From positions 1 through 64,000 of the forward strand of contig SECP01000035.1 in the NCBI GenBank assembly GCA_004193285.1: a stretch of 64,000 nucleotides of DNA, read 5' to 3'. Below are positions 48,200 to 56,396 of this stretch, one piece after another. The notes under the pieces were generated by a model, which worked only from the letters and a program-made list of their open reading frames with translations, had not been told where the DNA came from and did not search any database. The position numbers were made by a program, and so were the translations under genes. Each line of letters starts with the position of its first letter. Positions within the stretch are counted from its first letter, which is position 1. The stretch is from Myxococcales bacterium (GTDB taxonomy: Bacteria > Myxococcota_A > Polyangia > Polyangiales > Polyangiaceae).

Positions 48200-48280
48200 A
48201 AACGACGCTTCACGGCGACAAACGACGCGTCACGGCGAGAAACGACGTTTTCCCACGGTGAAACGGCGCATCGCGGAGAC
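48200..48280. repeat. 20-bp tandem repeat, four copies (AAACGACG-type)
   Basis: Units begin with AAACGACG at 48200, 48220, 48240 and (as AAACGGCG) 48261, each followed by a variant of CACGGCGA. The period is 20 bp, with one 21-bp spacing. The tract lies on the 3' side of the transposase gene, in the otherwise gene-free 48066-48428 stretch. Nothing else is recognised there. Confidence 0.7.
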
Positions 48281-48428
48281 GGCGCCGTGCGGCTCACGGT
48301 TGCGCGCGAAGCATTTGTGCGATCGCCGGCAGCGCTCGGGCGCCGCCGCACCGCCACGCGGTCGCGAACGTTCGGCGGTGTCTATCGGGTAGCGGCGAGG
48401 GTTCGTCCCGTCGCTTGGCGTGCCATGG

Positions 48429-49154
48429 CTACGCGACAGCTCGGAATCGGAGCTCTGGCGCGCCCGGAACCTCGTCCGAACGAATCAAACCGTGGCGACG
48501 CCAAAGAATCTTCAGCAGGGCGCACCTCGGCGCCACTGTCACGTCTCGAGCCACCTGCGGCGGCGGGTCGAGGCCAGCGATGCATTCCCACCCGTCGAAC
48601 TCGGCGGCGGACGAGCACGGATCGAAGTACCACGGAGCCAGCGTCAGCTTGCGCCACTGATACAGGTGCCGCTGCTCGTTCAACAGCACGTACGCGAGAA
48701 CGTGCCGCACCGCGCGAGCCGTCCGCAGCGAACGAGCGTGATAACGACGCGCAAACACACTCCCGCGGCGCCCCAGCTCCGCGTTCAAACGCCGCGCAAT
48801 CCGCACCGACAACCCTTGAACGCCCCGAGCCAGCAACACCTCGTCCGTCGCCTCCGCAACCAGGTGCACGTGATTGCCCTGTACGGAGTAGTGCGTCACC
48901 CGAAAGTCCTCGCGGTGCTTGCTGCGCGAATTAGCAAGTTGGAACGCACGCTTCACGGCCCGAAATGCCCTCTTCTTTCGCAGACTGGGCACGCCGCCGG
49001 CCACTCGAAGCGTCACGTGAACAGGATGCTCCGGCGAATGCGACGGCCTCGCGCCGTGCGACGCGAACGGCTTCGACCCCCGCTTGCGGCCCGCGCCCAC
49101 GCGGCGGCCACCCCACGAACCAGCTTGCCCCATCCCTCCCCGACTCCGACCCAT
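48429..49154 (-). CDS. RAYT-type (Y1, HUH) transposase
   Basis: A 241-residue single-domain transposase from ATG 49154, related to the REP-associated tyrosine transposase branch of the IS200/IS605 superfamily. The metal-binding HUH motif is NHVH (H96, H98) within HYSVQGNHVHLVAEA; the nucleophile is probably Y155 (VLAYVLLNEQRH). RRYHARSLRTARAVRH is the usual segment before it. A basic Gly/Arg N-terminus precedes HPVHVTLRVAGG. These enzymes nick and join single-stranded DNA at hairpins. The frame remains open far upstream, through the 45-bp array to 50255. There are no terminal inverted repeats or accessory genes, as expected for a domesticated RAYT rather than a classic insertion sequence. Confidence 0.85.
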   Translation of the reverse strand: MGRSRGGMGQAGSWGGRRVGAGRKRGSKPFASHGARPSHSPEHPVHVTLRVAGGVPSLRKKRAFRAVKRAFQLANSRSKHREDFRVTHYSVQGNHVHLVAEATDEVLLARGVQGLSVRIARRLNAELGRRGSVFARRYHARSLRTARAVRHVLAYVLLNEQRHLYQWRKLTLAPWYFDPCSSAAEFDGWECIAGLDPPPQVARDVTVAPRCALLKILWRRHGLIRSDEVPGAPELRFRAVA

Positions 49155-49317
49155 GACCTCCACATGGGGCCGAGCGCACCAGAGCGCAAGTACGTCGCCA
49201 CCGATCACTCTCGGACGCAGCACCACAGTTCCGAGTTGAATAGGGGGGCCAACGACGCTGGTCGCAACGCGGCACGAACGCTCTCCCGACGCCGGTTTCC
49301 ACCTCACGACTCCTTCA

Positions 49318-50258
49318 CGCCGTGCGGCGCCATTCGGCACTGATACGGAGCCGCACGCAGCACGCCGTACGCCGCGATTCGGCACTGATAAGGAGCCGCA
49401 CGCCGTACGGCGCAATTCGGCACCGCCACGGAGCCGCACGGAGCACGCCGCACGGCGCAATTCGGCATTGATACGGAGCCGCACGCAGCACGCCGTACGG
49501 CGTGATTCGGCATTGATACGGAGCCGCACAGGGCACGCCGTACGGCGCAATTCGGCATTGACACGGAGCCGCACAGGCCACGCCGTACGGCTTGATTCGG
49601 CATTGACACGGAGCCGCACAGGGCACGCCGTACGGCGCAATTCGGCACTGATACAAAGCCGCACGGAGCATGCCGTACGGCGCGATTCGGCATTGATACG
49701 GAGCCGCACGCAGCACGCCATACGGCTTGATTCGGCGTTGCCACGAAGCCGCACGGAGCACGCCGTACGCCGCGATTCGGTACCCCACGAAGCCGCACGC
49801 AGCACGCCGTACGCCGCGATTCGGCACTGATACGGAGCCGCACGCAGCACCCCGTACGACTTGATTCGGCATTGATACGGAGCCTCACAGGGCACGCCGT
49901 ACAGCTTGATTCGGCACTGATACGGAGCCGCACAGGGCACGCCGTACGGCTTGATTCGGCACTGATACAAAGCCGCACGCAGCACGCCGTACGGCGCCAT
50001 TCGGCACCGCCACGAAGCCGCACGGAGCACGCCGTGCGGCGCCATTCGGCACCGCCACGAAGCCGCACGGAGCACGCCGTACGGCGCCATTCGGCACCGC
50101 CACGAAGCCGCACGCAGCACGCCGTGCGGCGCGATTCGGCACCACCACGAAGCCGCACAGGGCACGCCGTACGGCGCGATTCGGCACCGCCACGAAGTCG
50201 CACGGGGCACGCCGTGCGGCGCGATTCGGCGCCGCCGCGGAGCCGCACGGCGCACCCG
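49318..50258. repeat. Array of 21 tandem 45-bp units with palindromic core
   Basis: The motif ATTCGG occurs 21 times from 49332 to 50224. The spacing is 45 bp except for one 38-bp interval (49377 to 49415) and one 44-bp interval (49775 to 49819). Each unit carries GCCGYACGS, a short spacer, then CGCCGTACGGCG or the variant CGCCGTGCGGCG. Several units form a perfect 9-bp hairpin, for example GCCGCACGG-AGCACG-CCGTGCGGC near 50017-50040. Units lie back to back without unique spacers. The array begins about 160 bp upstream of the RAYT start and ends two bases from the MCE stop codon. Because 45 is a multiple of three, all three minus-strand frames stay open. Confidence 0.93.
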
Positions 50259-50259
50259 T

Positions 50260-51765
50260 TTAGGGGGCTTTGGCGAAGGGGAGGATGGTCTTGAGGTCTT
50301 CGTCGTTGAAGCGGAGCATGCCGCCGACGAAGTAGTCGCGGCGCGAATTGCTCAGGATGTCTTCGACGCCGCCGAGGATCCACAGGCGATTGATGAATTC
50401 GTAGCCGAGCGAGATGCGCCAACGGGGCAGCACCACCTCGCCGAAGCCGTAGAGGTCTTGCCGTAGCTCGAAGCGGCCGTCGAAGAGCGAAGTGTCCAAG
50501 CCGACGCCGCCGGTGGACTCCTTGATGCCGAAGCGCCCGGTAAAGGGACCGAAGCTCTGCGCGAACTGCAGCGAGAAGCGCAGCGAGTTGGAGGTCACGG
50601 TGCGCACTTCCCGGTAGTGCGGAGGGTCGTTCGGATTCGTGCTGTCGACGTCTATCTGCTCGAAACGCGTGAGCCCCTTCGGGTCGTTCACGATTTCGAT
50701 CATGTAGTACTTGTCTTCTTTGGGCTGCAGTCGAATCTCGACGTAGCTCTTCACCGTGCTGGCGAGGAATTGGTAGTCCGTGCGCAGGCTGACGATCGTC
50801 TGCAGGCGCGAGATGCCGCCCAAGAAGTCCCCGACGTTCTCGACCGCGCCCTCGACCTCATTGATGAGCTTTTCGTCTTTGGTGAGGCGCCCGAGCGTGC
50901 CCTCACCTCGGTTGAGGCGCTGGGTCACGTCGTCCACGTTCTTGAGCGCGCTCTCTAGGTTCTGGCTCGCGCGGTCCACGCGCTGAACGATCTGCCGCAC
51001 CTCCCCGGCTTCCTTGCCCTCGCCGGTCGGGTCCTTGGCCATGAGCTCTCGCACCTCACGGGTGGTCTCGCGCACGTTCTCGAGGATGGCCTGAATCTCG
51101 GGCGCGCTGCGGCTGGAGATCTGCTGGGTGTTGACGACGATCTCGTGAATCGCCTCGCGGTTTTCGCGCACCGTTTGGTTGAGCGCTTCCGTGACCTGGG
51201 CCAGGTTGCGCAGCGTCGTCTGGATGTCGGACTTGCCCTGATCGCTGCCGACGGACTCGCGGAGGGCCGCGGTCACTTCTTTGACGTCCTTGGCGATGTC
51301 GGACATCTGCCGCATGAGGTCGTCCGGCGTCTGCGCCTCGCTGACCACCTTGATCTCTTCGCCGTTCGCGAGCTTTCGGCGACCCTCGGTGCCGGGGGCT
51401 ACCTTGAGCTGAAATTCGCCGAGCAGGCTGCTTGCCACCTTGGCCGCGGCCGCGTCTTCGTACAGCGGCACGTCCTTGTTGATCACGAGGTCGATGCGCG
51501 CGATGTCGTGCTCGAGCTTGATGCTCTGGACGCGCCCGACTGGAATGCCCGCGATGCGCACCTGCGAGAGCTTGGCGATGCCGCTCGCGTCCTTCATGCG
51601 CGCGAACACGACGTAGCCACCATCGCTTTCACCGGACTTGGTGACATAGCGGTAGATGAAGAGACCGGCGCCCGTGAGGACGACGGCGAAAGCGCCGACC
51701 TTCGCGGCAGTAGTAAAGCGACCAGCCAACCCGGCGAGCGTAGACGCCAAGACGTGGCGTAGCAA
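50260..51765 (-). CDS. MCE/MlaD family protein with barrel-like C-terminus
   Basis: A 501-residue protein from TTG (an AGG motif lies about 12 bases upstream). An N-terminal membrane helix (about 22-42) is followed by one MCE domain (about 50-125: VVFARMKDASGIAKLSQVRIAGIPVGRVQSI, SSLLGEFQLKV). A long helical region (about 145-320) with heptad character follows, then about 170 residues of alternating polar/hydrophobic strands (SYVEIRLQP, YYMIEIVND, SLRFSLQFAQ, WRISLGYEFI, YFVGGMLRF) typical of an outer-membrane barrel. MCE proteins carry lipids across the envelope. No mlaE/mlaF genes are adjacent. Its stop abuts the 45-bp array. Confidence 0.88.
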   Translation of the reverse strand: MLRHVLASTLAGLAGRFTTAAKVGAFAVVLTGAGLFIYRYVTKSGESDGGYVVFARMKDASGIAKLSQVRIAGIPVGRVQSIKLEHDIARIDLVINKDVPLYEDAAAAKVASSLLGEFQLKVAPGTEGRRKLANGEEIKVVSEAQTPDDLMRQMSDIAKDVKEVTAALRESVGSDQGKSDIQTTLRNLAQVTEALNQTVRENREAIHEIVVNTQQISSRSAPEIQAILENVRETTREVRELMAKDPTGEGKEAGEVRQIVQRVDRASQNLESALKNVDDVTQRLNRGEGTLGRLTKDEKLINEVEGAVENVGDFLGGISRLQTIVSLRTDYQFLASTVKSYVEIRLQPKEDKYYMIEIVNDPKGLTRFEQIDVDSTNPNDPPHYREVRTVTSNSLRFSLQFAQSFGPFTGRFGIKESTGGVGLDTSLFDGRFELRQDLYGFGEVVLPRWRISLGYEFINRLWILGGVEDILSNSRRDYFVGGMLRFNDEDLKTILPFAKAP

Positions 51766-51799
51766 CGGCCGTAGGACCTAAACATGCTACAAACGGTTG

Positions 51800-53065
51800 A
51801 TGGGCCGACCCGTTCGCTCGGCGTTAGCCAGAATGCCTCGCGCGACGCTCGTGCTCGTCGGTTTCGCTACAAGCGCGAGCTGCACCGCCTCGCCTCCTGC
51901 CCACAAGACGAGCGTGCCGCAAGCTCACCCGGCAGCAGCCCCCGCCGCCGCGGGGGACGAGCTTTTCGACTTTCCCGACGCCACGACCTCGCCCCGAGCG
52001 CTCACCCAGGTGCCGGAGGCGCTCGCGCCATTTTTCGACCTTTGCCGACGAGGAGACGCCGCACTGTCGCGGGTCGCGGAGCGCTCGGCCCGGCGTCAAA
52101 GCGAAGGTGGCGCGCCGCTGGACGCCCCCGAGATCAGCTTTGCGCTCCGCGCCGAAGGCTCGCCGTACGTGTGGCCGCGCGCATGGACGCTGGAGGGCGG
52201 CGATCTGCAAACTTCGGCCGCCGTGGAGCGCATGCGCAGCTGGCTGCAAGGCTTCCAGGATGGGGGTGAGCGCCGTTGCGGCATCGCGCTGGTGAGCGCC
52301 AAGGAACGCAGCGTGCTCGCGGCCGTCGCGGTCGACGCGCTGGCGGACCTCTCCCCCTTGCCGGTGAGGCAGCGCGCCGGGACCTGGCTGAACCTGGACG
52401 CTGAGCTGCTCGTCGCCGCGAGCGACGCCAAAGTCATCGTGCTCGGTCCAAGTGGCGCTCCGTACGCGGTGCCGACGACGTTCGACGGGCGGGCCGCGCG
52501 CGCTCGATTTCGCGCGGATCGCCCCGGCCCATTCTTGGTCCAGCTGCTCGCAGACGTCGCAGGAGGCCCGAGGCCGCTGCTGGAGGCGACGGTCTATGCG
52601 GACGTTGCACCGCCGAGCTCGTTTTCTGGCGATCCCGCTCCCGGCGAGCCCACCGTGCCGCTCGACTCGCGCGCGGACCGCGGCGCAGCGCTCTTGGACA
52701 TGGTGAACCAGGCTCGCGCCACGGAGCGGAGCGCACCGCTCGAGCGCGACGCCAAGCTCGACGCGGTCGCCCAAGCTCACGCGGAGACCATGCGCGCCCT
52801 CAAGCGCATCGCGCACGACGCGGGCGATGGGGACCCGCAAAGCCGCGTCGAGGCCGCAGATTTGCGCGTCCTTGCGACCGGCGAGAACGTCGCTCACGCG
52901 CCTTCGGTCGTGCGCGCCCACCGCGCGTTGTGGGCGAGTCCTTCGCACCGGGAAAATCTTCTCGCCCCTCGTTTCGACAAGGTTGGAATAGGGCTTGCGT
53001 TCGACGAGGACGGCTCGATTTGGGTGTGTGAGTTATTCGCCGACACAGGAGCCCGCCGCCGCTGA
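51800..53065 (+). CDS. CAP-domain (SCP/PR1-like) exported protein
   Basis: About 421 residues. The N-terminal hydrophobic stretch (ATLVLVGFATSASC) suggests an exported lipoprotein, although the lipobox is weak. The middle is unassigned. The C-terminal 130 residues form a CAP domain: LLDMVNQARATERSAPL, LDAVAQAHAETM, the ENVAHAPS segment with Glu-Asn, and SPSHRENLLAPRFDKVGIGLA, which holds the conserved His. CAP proteins are secreted and of varied function. ATG 51800 is preceded by an in-frame TTG. Divergent from the MCE gene. Confidence 0.85.
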   Translation: MGRPVRSALARMPRATLVLVGFATSASCTASPPAHKTSVPQAHPAAAPAAAGDELFDFPDATTSPRALTQVPEALAPFFDLCRRGDAALSRVAERSARRQSEGGAPLDAPEISFALRAEGSPYVWPRAWTLEGGDLQTSAAVERMRSWLQGFQDGGERRCGIALVSAKERSVLAAVAVDALADLSPLPVRQRAGTWLNLDAELLVAASDAKVIVLGPSGAPYAVPTTFDGRAARARFRADRPGPFLVQLLADVAGGPRPLLEATVYADVAPPSSFSGDPAPGEPTVPLDSRADRGAALLDMVNQARATERSAPLERDAKLDAVAQAHAETMRALKRIAHDAGDGDPQSRVEAADLRVLATGENVAHAPSVVRAHRALWASPSHRENLLAPRFDKVGIGLAFDEDGSIWVCELFADTGARRR

Positions 53066-53135
53066 CCCGGTGGCCGGGAAATCGCCCGAAATCATCGCTT
53101 CTAATGCGGAATCGGGCAGGCTACTTTCCGTCGCC

Positions 53136-54890
53136 GTGCTTTCTCATCGGGATCCCGCCCTGCGCGTTAGTGGTCAATCGGCATTCGGACGCGGGGCTCG
53201 CACCCTGGTGGCATTGGCCCTGGGGGCCAGCGCTGTTCTGCTGACGAGCGGCGAAGCTCGCGCTCAGGCCAGCTACTTCTATCTGGATCGCGCACAGATC
53301 TCGGGCGCACCGGAAGACGGCTTCATGGTGTGGCGGCCGGTCGGCTCCGAGGAGAATCGCGTCTATGTGAACGGCGCCCTCGGTTACTCGCACAATCCGC
53401 TGCGAAACGAGACGGTGACGGACGTCGCGAGCGTCGAGCGGCAGATCGACAACCCCGTTCAGGGCCAATTCATCACCTACCTCTCCGGCGGCGTGCAGCT
53501 GGTGAAGCGTCTGACGTTGGGCATGACGTTGCCCGTCAACCTCCTCACCATCTACGGCGACGACCCGCAAGTTCGCGACGTGGGCGGCGGCGGCATCGGC
53601 GATGCGGCGGTGGGCATCAGCGATCTGCGCTTGGACGCGCGCGTGAAGACCTGGGAGACGGACAGTCAGTGGCTCAAGTTCGGCCTGGGCGGCGCGCTCT
53701 TTCTTCCCACCGGAACCCGCAGCGCCTTCGCGGGCGACGGCGGCGCGAGCGGCTACTTGTACGCGGCCAGCGAGCTGGACTTCGGCAAGTTCTTCGTGAG
53801 CGGCAACATCGGGCCCCACTTCCGGCCGAACGGCAGCATCGGCGGCAACAACGGCAGCCTGTTCCTCGGCTCGGACTTGCGGTGGACGTTCGGCGCCTAC
53901 CTCCCGCTGCGGGAAGGTCGCGTGCGCCTCGGTGGTGAGCTGTGGGGCACCACCGGTCTCAGTTCGGTGAACGATGAGAGCAAGTTCTTCAAGGGCGCCA
54001 ACACGGACCTGGAATGGACGGCGCAGGGCCGCTTCCTCGTCGACAAGCGGGACCGTCTTTACGTGCAGGTTGGCGCCGGCACACGCCTGACCACGGGGTA
54101 CGGCGCGCCGGATTTTCGCATCCTCGGCTCCATCGGAACGTACTGGAACTTCCTGGACTTCAAGGCCAAGTCGCCCGCCCGCAAAGTGGAGGTCACTCCC
54201 GACGTGGACGACTACGATCGCGACACGGACGGCGATGGCTACCCGGACTCGGTGGACGGTTGCCCGACGGACAAGGAAGACGGCAAGCCCCCAGCCCCCA
54301 CCGACGGCTGCCCCGGTAACTCCGATCGCGACGGCGACGGCATCCCGGATGTCGACGATCAGTGCCCGGACAAGGCCGAGGACAAGGACAAGGTCCAAGA
54401 CGAAGACGGCTGCCCCGAAGACGACGCTGACAAGGACGGCATTCCGGACGTGCAGGACAAGTGCCCGACCGAGCCCGGCAAGCGCTCGCCGATCGCGGAA
54501 AAGTTCGGCTGCCCGAGCTTGATCGAGATGGGCACGGACGGCAGCGTTCAACTCCTCAAGCCGATCGAGTTCGAGACCGGCCGCGCCACCATCAAGGCCG
54601 TGAGCTTCCCCATCTTGGACGAGGTGCTCGATCTACTGAAGGGCCGCCCGTCGATGCGCCTCGGCGTCTACGGCCACACGGACAGCAAGGGCATCCCCGG
54701 CAACAACCTCAAGCTGAGCAAGGATCGCGCGGCTGCGGTGCGCAAGTACCTCGAAGGCAAGGGCATCGCCAGCAGCCGACTCCAGTCGGAGGGCTTCGGC
54801 CAGACCAAGCCCGTCGCGCCCAACGAGACGGACGACGGCCGCGCCAAGAACCGCCGCGTGGAGTTCAAGATCCTGAGCGGCGCGGACTGA
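53136..54890 (+). CDS. OmpA-family outer membrane protein with thrombospondin type 3 repeats
   Basis: About 584 residues from GTG 53136, which gives a clean signal peptide ending ARAQA; the exact start is uncertain because no strong ribosome site is seen. Residues up to about 350 contain many amphipathic strands, consistent with an outer-membrane barrel. Calcium-binding TSP3-like repeats follow (DRDTDGDGYPDSVDGCP, DRDGDGIPDVDDQCP, DKDGIPDVQDKCP). The C-terminal OmpA domain has VYGHTDSKG, NLKLSKDRAAAVRKYL and GRAKNRRVEF, which bind peptidoglycan. It probably anchors the outer membrane to the wall. Confidence 0.9.
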   Translation: MLSHRDPALRVSGQSAFGRGARTLVALALGASAVLLTSGEARAQASYFYLDRAQISGAPEDGFMVWRPVGSEENRVYVNGALGYSHNPLRNETVTDVASVERQIDNPVQGQFITYLSGGVQLVKRLTLGMTLPVNLLTIYGDDPQVRDVGGGGIGDAAVGISDLRLDARVKTWETDSQWLKFGLGGALFLPTGTRSAFAGDGGASGYLYAASELDFGKFFVSGNIGPHFRPNGSIGGNNGSLFLGSDLRWTFGAYLPLREGRVRLGGELWGTTGLSSVNDESKFFKGANTDLEWTAQGRFLVDKRDRLYVQVGAGTRLTTGYGAPDFRILGSIGTYWNFLDFKAKSPARKVEVTPDVDDYDRDTDGDGYPDSVDGCPTDKEDGKPPAPTDGCPGNSDRDGDGIPDVDDQCPDKAEDKDKVQDEDGCPEDDADKDGIPDVQDKCPTEPGKRSPIAEKFGCPSLIEMGTDGSVQLLKPIEFETGRATIKAVSFPILDEVLDLLKGRPSMRLGVYGHTDSKGIPGNNLKLSKDRAAAVRKYLEGKGIASSRLQSEGFGQTKPVAPNETDDGRAKNRRVEFKILSGAD

Positions 54891-54908
54891 CCGCGTTCGA
54901 ACGCGCTC

Positions 54909-54931
54909 GAGCGGCCTGAGCGGGGCCGCTC
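54909..54931. terminator. Perfect 8-bp hairpin after the OmpA gene
   Basis: GAGCGGCC and GGCCGCTC flank a seven-base loop, 18 bases after the OmpA-gene stop. It is GC-rich with no U-tract on the plus strand, so termination is plausible but not certain. Confidence 0.45.
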
Positions 54932-54956
54932 GGTGCGGCTCACTCCGAGAGCGCGC

Positions 54957-55001
54957 ACAAACAAAACGACGAAGCGCGGACGCCCGCTCGGGCTCCGCGC
55001 T
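54957..55001 (-). terminator. Rho-independent-type terminator of rpmG
   Basis: On the minus strand a hairpin with about 13 paired bases and one bulge (arms AGCGCGGA plus GCCCG, 54973-55001) is followed by a T-rich tract. A second 8-bp stem, GCGACGCC with GGCGTCGC (55023-55047), lies between it and the rpmG stop codon. Confidence 0.6.
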
Positions 55002-55053
55002 CGCGATCAACCAGTAGAGAGAGCGACGCCTGCCGAAGCGGCGTCGCGGGCTC

Positions 55054-55221
55054 TCACTTGCTGTGCGGAGGCATCTTCACTTCTTTGAAGATGACGTGCT
55101 CCCGCTTGACCGGGTCGTACTTCTTGAGCTCGAGCTTGTTGGTCTGCGTGCGCTTGTTCTTGGTCGTGTAGTAGGTGAAGCCCGTACCGGCCGAAGAAAC
55201 GAGGCGAATGTTCTCTCGCAT
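55054..55221 (-). CDS. rpmG: Large ribosomal subunit protein bL33
   Basis: A 55-residue protein on the minus strand starting MRENIRLVSSAGTGF, then YYTTKNKRTQTNKLELKKYDP and ending KEVKMPPHSK. This is the full length and sequence type of bL33. It lacks the four zinc-binding cysteines, so it is the zinc-free (C-) form. It stands alone, head to head with rpmH, and not beside secE or a tRNA cluster. A hairpin with a T-rich tail lies downstream. Confidence 0.95.
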   Translation of the reverse strand: MRENIRLVSSAGTGFTYYTTKNKRTQTNKLELKKYDPVKREHVIFKEVKMPPHSK

Positions 55222-55230
55222 GGGACGCGG

Positions 55231-55259
55231 GAAGTATCACGCGCCTGGTGCCCTTTCAA
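55231..55259 (-). promoter_or_regulatory. Putative sigma-70 promoter of rpmG
   Basis: On the minus strand TTGAAA (55254-55259) and TACTTC (55231-55236) are 17 bases apart. The expected transcription start is only a few bases before the rpmG ATG at 55221, so the leader would be very short. Confidence 0.45.
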
Positions 55260-55300
55260 GGCCCTGCAGGCCGAAAGTCTCGCAAAATATCGACCAGTAC

Positions 55301-55328
55301 TTGACGAGCCCCCCGATGGATGGCTAAT
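55301..55328 (+). promoter_or_regulatory. Putative sigma-70 promoter of the rpmH-rnpA-yidD-yidC-jag cluster
   Basis: TTGACG (55301-55306) and GCTAAT (55323-55328) are 16 bases apart, about 100 bases before rpmH. These are good matches to -35 and -10 elements for such GC-rich DNA. Confidence 0.55.
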
Positions 55329-55428
55329 TCCGCCCCCGCTCGGTCCTGGTGTCGGTTTTGGCACTCGCGGACCAGGGTTTCGTTCCGCTCGCTGGGCTCG
55401 CTCAGCAGCACCAGCTACGAGAAGTTCC

Positions 55429-55578
55429 ATGAAGCGCACGTACCAGCCCCACAACATCAGCCGCATCCGCACTCACGGCTACCGTAAGCGCAACAGCACC
55501 AAGGGCGGCCAGAATGTTCTCAAGAACCGCCGCCGCAAGGGTCGCTGGCGCTTGACGGTTTCCATCTACGAAAAGTGA
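55429..55578 (+). CDS. rpmH: Large ribosomal subunit protein bL34
   Basis: A 49-residue basic protein starting MKRTYQPHNISRIRTHGY and continuing with TKGGQNVLKNRRRKGR, the bL34 pattern. It is slightly longer than the usual 44-46 residues, with a C-terminal extension (RLTVSIYEK). It begins the conserved rpmH-rnpA-yidD-yidC-jag order. dnaA and oriC, which often lie next to rpmH, are not present in the upstream DNA. Confidence 0.96.
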   Translation: MKRTYQPHNISRIRTHGYRKRNSTKGGQNVLKNRRRKGRWRLTVSIYEK

Positions 55579-55962
55579 GTGGTCTCCGCGCCTTCCGAAC
55601 CGGGCTCGCGCTCCTCTCCTTCGAGCGCGAGCCGCGTCCGAAAGCGCGCTGAGTACCTGGAGATTCAGTCGGGCGGTCAACGCGTCAGCGGGGACTGCCT
55701 GGTCTTCATTTTGCTGCGTCGCCCTGCAGGCTCGCCCCTGCGGCTTGGTATTACTGCGTCGCGCAAAATCGGCAACGCCGTCCAGCGCAACCGTGCGCGG
55801 CGCTTGGTGCGGGAGGCGTTCCGGGCCGTGTTCGAGCAGCTCCCTCCAGCGGTAGACATCGTCGTCATCGTGCGACGCCCGCTCGGTGAACGGAAACTGC
55901 AGGCCGTGCTCGACGAGTGGCTGCGAGCGCTGCCTCGAATCCGCCGCTTCGCCGGCCCCTGA
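55579..55962 (+). CDS. rnpA: Ribonuclease P protein component
   Basis: A 127-residue protein beginning at GTG directly after the rpmH stop codon. After a Ser/Pro-rich 20-residue leader the RnpA core appears: RVRKRAEYLEIQSGGQRV, LGITASRKIGNAVQRNRARR (containing the RNR motif) and LVREAFR. It binds the RNase P RNA and aids 5' processing of tRNA precursors. The true start could be a few codons later, as the leader is unusual. Confidence 0.93.
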   Translation: MVSAPSEPGSRSSPSSASRVRKRAEYLEIQSGGQRVSGDCLVFILLRRPAGSPLRLGITASRKIGNAVQRNRARRLVREAFRAVFEQLPPAVDIVVIVRRPLGERKLQAVLDEWLRALPRIRRFAGP

Positions 55963-55978
55963 GCTATGCTTCTCGTGC

Positions 55979-56224
55979 ATGCTCGCCCAGCTGTTGATGC
56001 TGCTGATCCGCGTGTATCAGCGGGTACTATCGCCGCTGATCGGGCCCGTGTGTCGGTTCGAGCCTTCGTGCTCGAGGTACACCCACGAGTGCCTGAGGCT
56101 GCACGGCGCCGCCAAGGGATCCTATCTAGGCGTCCGGCGCATCATGCGCTGTCACCCGTGGAACCCAGGCGGTTATGATCCCCCCCCTGCGCCGCGGCCT
56201 GGCCCCGCCGCGCCTCTTTCCTGA
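55979..56224 (+). CDS. yidD: Membrane protein insertion efficiency factor YidD
   Basis: An 81-residue protein with an amphipathic/hydrophobic N-terminus (LLMLLIRVYQRVLSPLIGP) and the family core RFEPSCSRYTHECLRLHG, then IMRCHPWNPGGYDPPP. YidD assists YidC-dependent insertion of membrane proteins at the inner membrane. It lies 16 bases after rnpA. The 172 bases between it and yidC hold no recognisable gene. Confidence 0.95.
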   Translation: MLAQLLMLLIRVYQRVLSPLIGPVCRFEPSCSRYTHECLRLHGAAKGSYLGVRRIMRCHPWNPGGYDPPPAPRPGPAAPLS

Positions 56225-56396
56225 GCTCACCTGGGCTCGAAGCTTTTTCCGGTCCGAGCCCCGTCGTATTAAAGGCCCTTCTATTCGCCTGGAGAATGTG
56301 CGCTTTCCAATCCGGCCCGTGCTAGACCGCTCCCAACTAACTGGTACCCGGCGACCTCGGTCCGCCAAGCGGGTTCTTTCGGAAAAAACGTAGCTC

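Noticed and set aside
49318..50258. CRISPR array
   Set aside because: Units are contiguous, all 45 bp are repeated with variation, there are no unique spacers, and no cas gene is nearby.
49872..50294. Separate plus-strand gene made of 15-residue repeats
   Set aside because: It exists only because the 45-bp unit is a multiple of three and lacks stops; no ribosome site or domain.
54890..55430. oriC/dnaA region next to rpmH
   Set aside because: No dnaA gene and no clear TTATCCACA-type boxes; only rpmG, two hairpins and promoter-like elements.
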